A model generated the notes under the pieces. That model had not been told where the DNA came from and did no database searches. It worked only from the letters and a program-made list of their open reading frames with translations. From contig JAQSWE010000126.1 in NCBI GenBank assembly GCA_029266795.1, forward strand, positions 1 through 7,115: 7,115 nucleotides of DNA, in the 5' to 3' direction. Shown here piece after piece: positions 5,527 through 7,115 of the stretch. The position numbers were made by a program, and so were the translations under genes. Within the stretch, counting starts at the first letter, position 1. Every line of letters begins with the position of its first letter. The DNA comes from Alphaproteobacteria bacterium (GTDB lineage Bacteria; Pseudomonadota; Alphaproteobacteria; Micavibrionales; UBA2020).

Positions 5527-5934
5527 TCAGAACATGTTCAGTTGCAGCTTGGCGGTTTCCGCCATTTTTGACGGGTCCCATGACGGATCCCAGACAATTT
5601 CCACTTTGACGTTGCCGACATCGTTGACCGTGCGCACAGCGCTTTCGATCATGCCCGGCATTTCACCCGCCACGGGGCAGCCGGGGGAAGTCAGCGTCAT
5701 CTCGATAAACACGTCGTTGCTCTCCGGCGCGATGTCGACTTTATAAATCAGGCCCAGTTCATAAATGTTCACCGGGATTTCAGGGTCGTACACGTCGCGC
5801 AGCGCCGCCTGGATCAGCGGCCACAGATGATGCTCCTTCGACGCTTCCGTATAGGGCGGAATGAGCATCTTTTCCGTCTCGTCGTCGCCGACGGCGGTGC
5901 GGATCATGTCTTCGTCTGCGTGCAGCTTCATCAT
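5527..5934 (-). CDS. sufT: SufT/MIP18-family (DUF59) Fe-S maturation factor
   Basis: The 135-residue product is a DUF59/MIP18 domain with an N-terminal extension of about 35 residues. Family marks are DPEIPVNIYELGLIY at 50-64 and the loop MTLTSPGCPVAGEMP at 79-93 with the conserved cysteine C86; the WDPSWDPSKMAE segment at 116-126 is typical of SUF-linked members. These proteins help mature Fe-S enzymes; PaaD, in phenylacetate degradation, is a relative, but the SUF neighbours argue for the SufT role. The ATG at 5934 overlaps the sufS stop as ATGA; a second ATG at 5931 would remove one residue. Both imply translational coupling to sufS. Confidence 0.92.
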   Translation of the reverse strand: MMKLHADEDMIRTAVGDDETEKMLIPPYTEASKEHHLWPLIQAALRDVYDPEIPVNIYELGLIYKVDIAPESNDVFIEMTLTSPGCPVAGEMPGMIESAVRTVNDVGNVKVEIVWDPSWDPSKMAETAKLQLNMF

Positions 5935-7115
5935 GCGAATAACTTCTTCACTTTCATAACGCCTTCAACCAAACGCTCGACGTCATCCATTGTATTATAG
6001 ACCGCAAAGGACGCGCGCACAGTGGCGGTGCATTTCAGCGCCTTCATCAGCGGCTGCGCGCAGTGGTGGCCGGCGCGCACGCACAGGCCCAGCTGGTCGA
6101 AAATCGTGGCGATATCATGCGGATGCACTTTATCGATGCCAAATGACAGGATGGCCGCGCGTTCGGGCGCGCGCGAATAAATCTTCACGCCGTCGATGGC
6201 GGCAAGGCGCTGTTCGGCGGCCGCGAGCAATTCATGCTCCCGCGCCAGCGCGCCTTTGTAATCGATGCTGTTGATATAATCTATCGCCGCACCCAAACCG
6301 ATGGCCTCGACAATCGCAGGCGTGCCTGCCTCGAAACGGTAGGGCGCGGGCTTGAATGTTACTTTGTCGAAAGCGACATGCTCGATCATCTCGCCGCCGC
6401 CTTGGTAGGGCGGCATGTCGTTCAGCAGTTCCTCGCGGCCCCACAACACGCCGATGCCCGTCGGGCCGTAGAGTTTGTGGCCGGTAAAGACATAGAAATC
6501 CGCGCCCAGCTTCTGCACATCCGCGCCGATATGCACGATGCCCTGGCTGCCATCGACCAGCACGGCCGCGCCGACAGCTTTTGCCTTCGCGATGATCTGC
6601 GCCGCATCGGTCACGGTACCGAGCGCGTTTGACATCTGCGTAAAGGCCACCAGCTTGGTTTTCTTCGACAGCAGCGCGTCATAGCCCGCCATATCCAGCG
6701 CGCCGGTGTCGAGGATCGGCACGGTCTTGATCACGACGCCTTTCGATTGCGTTAGGAAATACCACGGCACGATATTCGCGTGATGTTCCAGCTCGGTCAG
6801 GATAATCTCGTCACCCGCCTGCAGGCGCTGGCCAAAAGATGCGGCGACAAGGTTAATCGCCTCGGTCGCGTTGCGTGTGAAGATGACTTCGCGTTCGGTT
6901 TTCGCATTGAGGAACGCGGCGACCTTTTCGCGGGCCTGTTCGAATTTTGTGCTGGTTTCCGCGCTGAAGGAATAAACGCCGCGATGCACATTCGCGTAAT
7001 GGGTTTCCATCACGGCATTCATCGCGTCAATGACGGCTTGGGGCTTCTGCGCCGATGCCGCGCTGTCGAGATAGGCGACGCTGCGACCGTTCACCTGCTG
7101 CGCGAGCGCGGGGAA
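5931..7115 (-). CDS. sufS: SufS cysteine desulfurase, 5' end outside the window
   Basis: PLP enzyme that takes sulfur from L-cysteine as a persulfide for Fe-S cluster building. The open frame reaches the right edge, giving 394 visible residues. The first visible residues, FPALAQQVNGRSVAYLDSAA, match the region near the N-terminus of SufS, so only a short piece is missing; a GTG at 7094 lies inside this conserved region and is not the start. Numbering from the edge: ANVHRGVYSFSA at 41-52, the TELEHHANIVPW motif at 107-118, the PLP lysine K214 in FTGHKLYGPTG, and the catalytic C352 in RAGHHCAQPLMK, typical of group II (SufS-type) enzymes. The usual DGAQ reads DGSQ at 188-191, a mild change. Its stop overlaps the SufT-like start. 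The usual SufE or SufU partner is not in view. Confidence 0.96.
   Translation of the reverse strand, partial: FPALAQQVNGRSVAYLDSAASAQKPQAVIDAMNAVMETHYANVHRGVYSFSAETSTKFEQAREKVAAFLNAKTEREVIFTRNATEAINLVAASFGQRLQAGDEIILTELEHHANIVPWYFLTQSKGVVIKTVPILDTGALDMAGYDALLSKKTKLVAFTQMSNALGTVTDAAQIIAKAKAVGAAVLVDGSQGIVHIGADVQKLGADFYVFTGHKLYGPTGIGVLWGREELLNDMPPYQGGGEMIEHVAFDKVTFKPAPYRFEAGTPAIVEAIGLGAAIDYINSIDYKGALAREHELLAAAEQRLAAIDGVKIYSRAPERAAILSFGIDKVHPHDIATIFDQLGLCVRAGHHCAQPLMKALKCTATVRASFAVYNTMDDVERLVEGVMKVKKLFA

Noticed and set aside
5173..5571. Plus-strand open frame opposite the A-type carrier gene
   Set aside because: The minus strand carries the complete carrier with its three ligand cysteines; the plus frame is a His/Phe/Val-rich shadow.
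5931..7094. GTG at 7094 as the start of sufS
   Set aside because: The seven codons to the right edge continue the conserved SufS N-terminal sequence (FPALAQQ), so the true start lies beyond the window.

Overview
The window looks like chromosomal DNA from an alphaproteobacterium. The coding style is GC-rich, the minus strand carries the SUF iron-sulfur gene order sufS - sufT-like - sufA-type carrier, and the FAD enzyme is of the HI0933/YhiN type. The genus cannot be fixed from sequence alone; a Micavibrio- or Rhodospirillales-like lineage is only a guess. No mobile element, rRNA, tRNA or CRISPR array is visible. Genes are densely packed and the reading frames look intact. Two genes are cut by the window edges: the Sel1-repeat gene on the left loses its 3' end, and sufS on the right loses its 5' end.

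Left part (1-3484). A minus-strand gene encodes an exported Sel1-repeat (TPR-like) protein. Across an intergenic gap of about 106 bp, a plus-strand operon runs away from it: ankyrin protein 1, ankyrin protein 2, then an HI0933/YhiN-type FAD oxidoreductase. The joints of this operon are 4-bp (ATGA) and 1-bp (TGATG) stop/start overlaps, so the three genes are very probably co-transcribed and translationally coupled. The two ankyrin proteins are diverged tandem paralogues with the same layout and the same C-terminal tail (RHNPxRFKL).

Middle part (3485-5142). Two plus-strand single genes follow. One is an unrecognised, cysteine-free 179-residue protein behind a good sigma70-type promoter. The other is a 264-residue Nudix-like protein. 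Upstream of the Nudix gene lies the most structured non-coding DNA of the window: two dyads sharing the core ATACTC-N5-GAGTAT (one mismatch in the second), spaced exactly 22 bp, nested inside a 53-bp imperfect palindrome with TTGAC at its left end and GTCAA at its right. This looks like a double operator over a promoter. A long symmetric hairpin with A and T tracts then terminates transcription from both converging sides.

Right part (5143-7115). The 3' end of a SUF operon, read on the minus strand: SufS cysteine desulfurase (sulfur donor), a SufT/MIP18-family maturation factor overlapping it by 4 bp, and an A-type carrier with its three cluster-ligand cysteines. Together they would mobilise sulfur and deliver Fe-S clusters to target proteins.

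Most of the window is ordinary housekeeping and accessory sequence. The items most worth following up are the nested operator before the Nudix gene and the coupled ankyrin-ankyrin-flavoenzyme operon.
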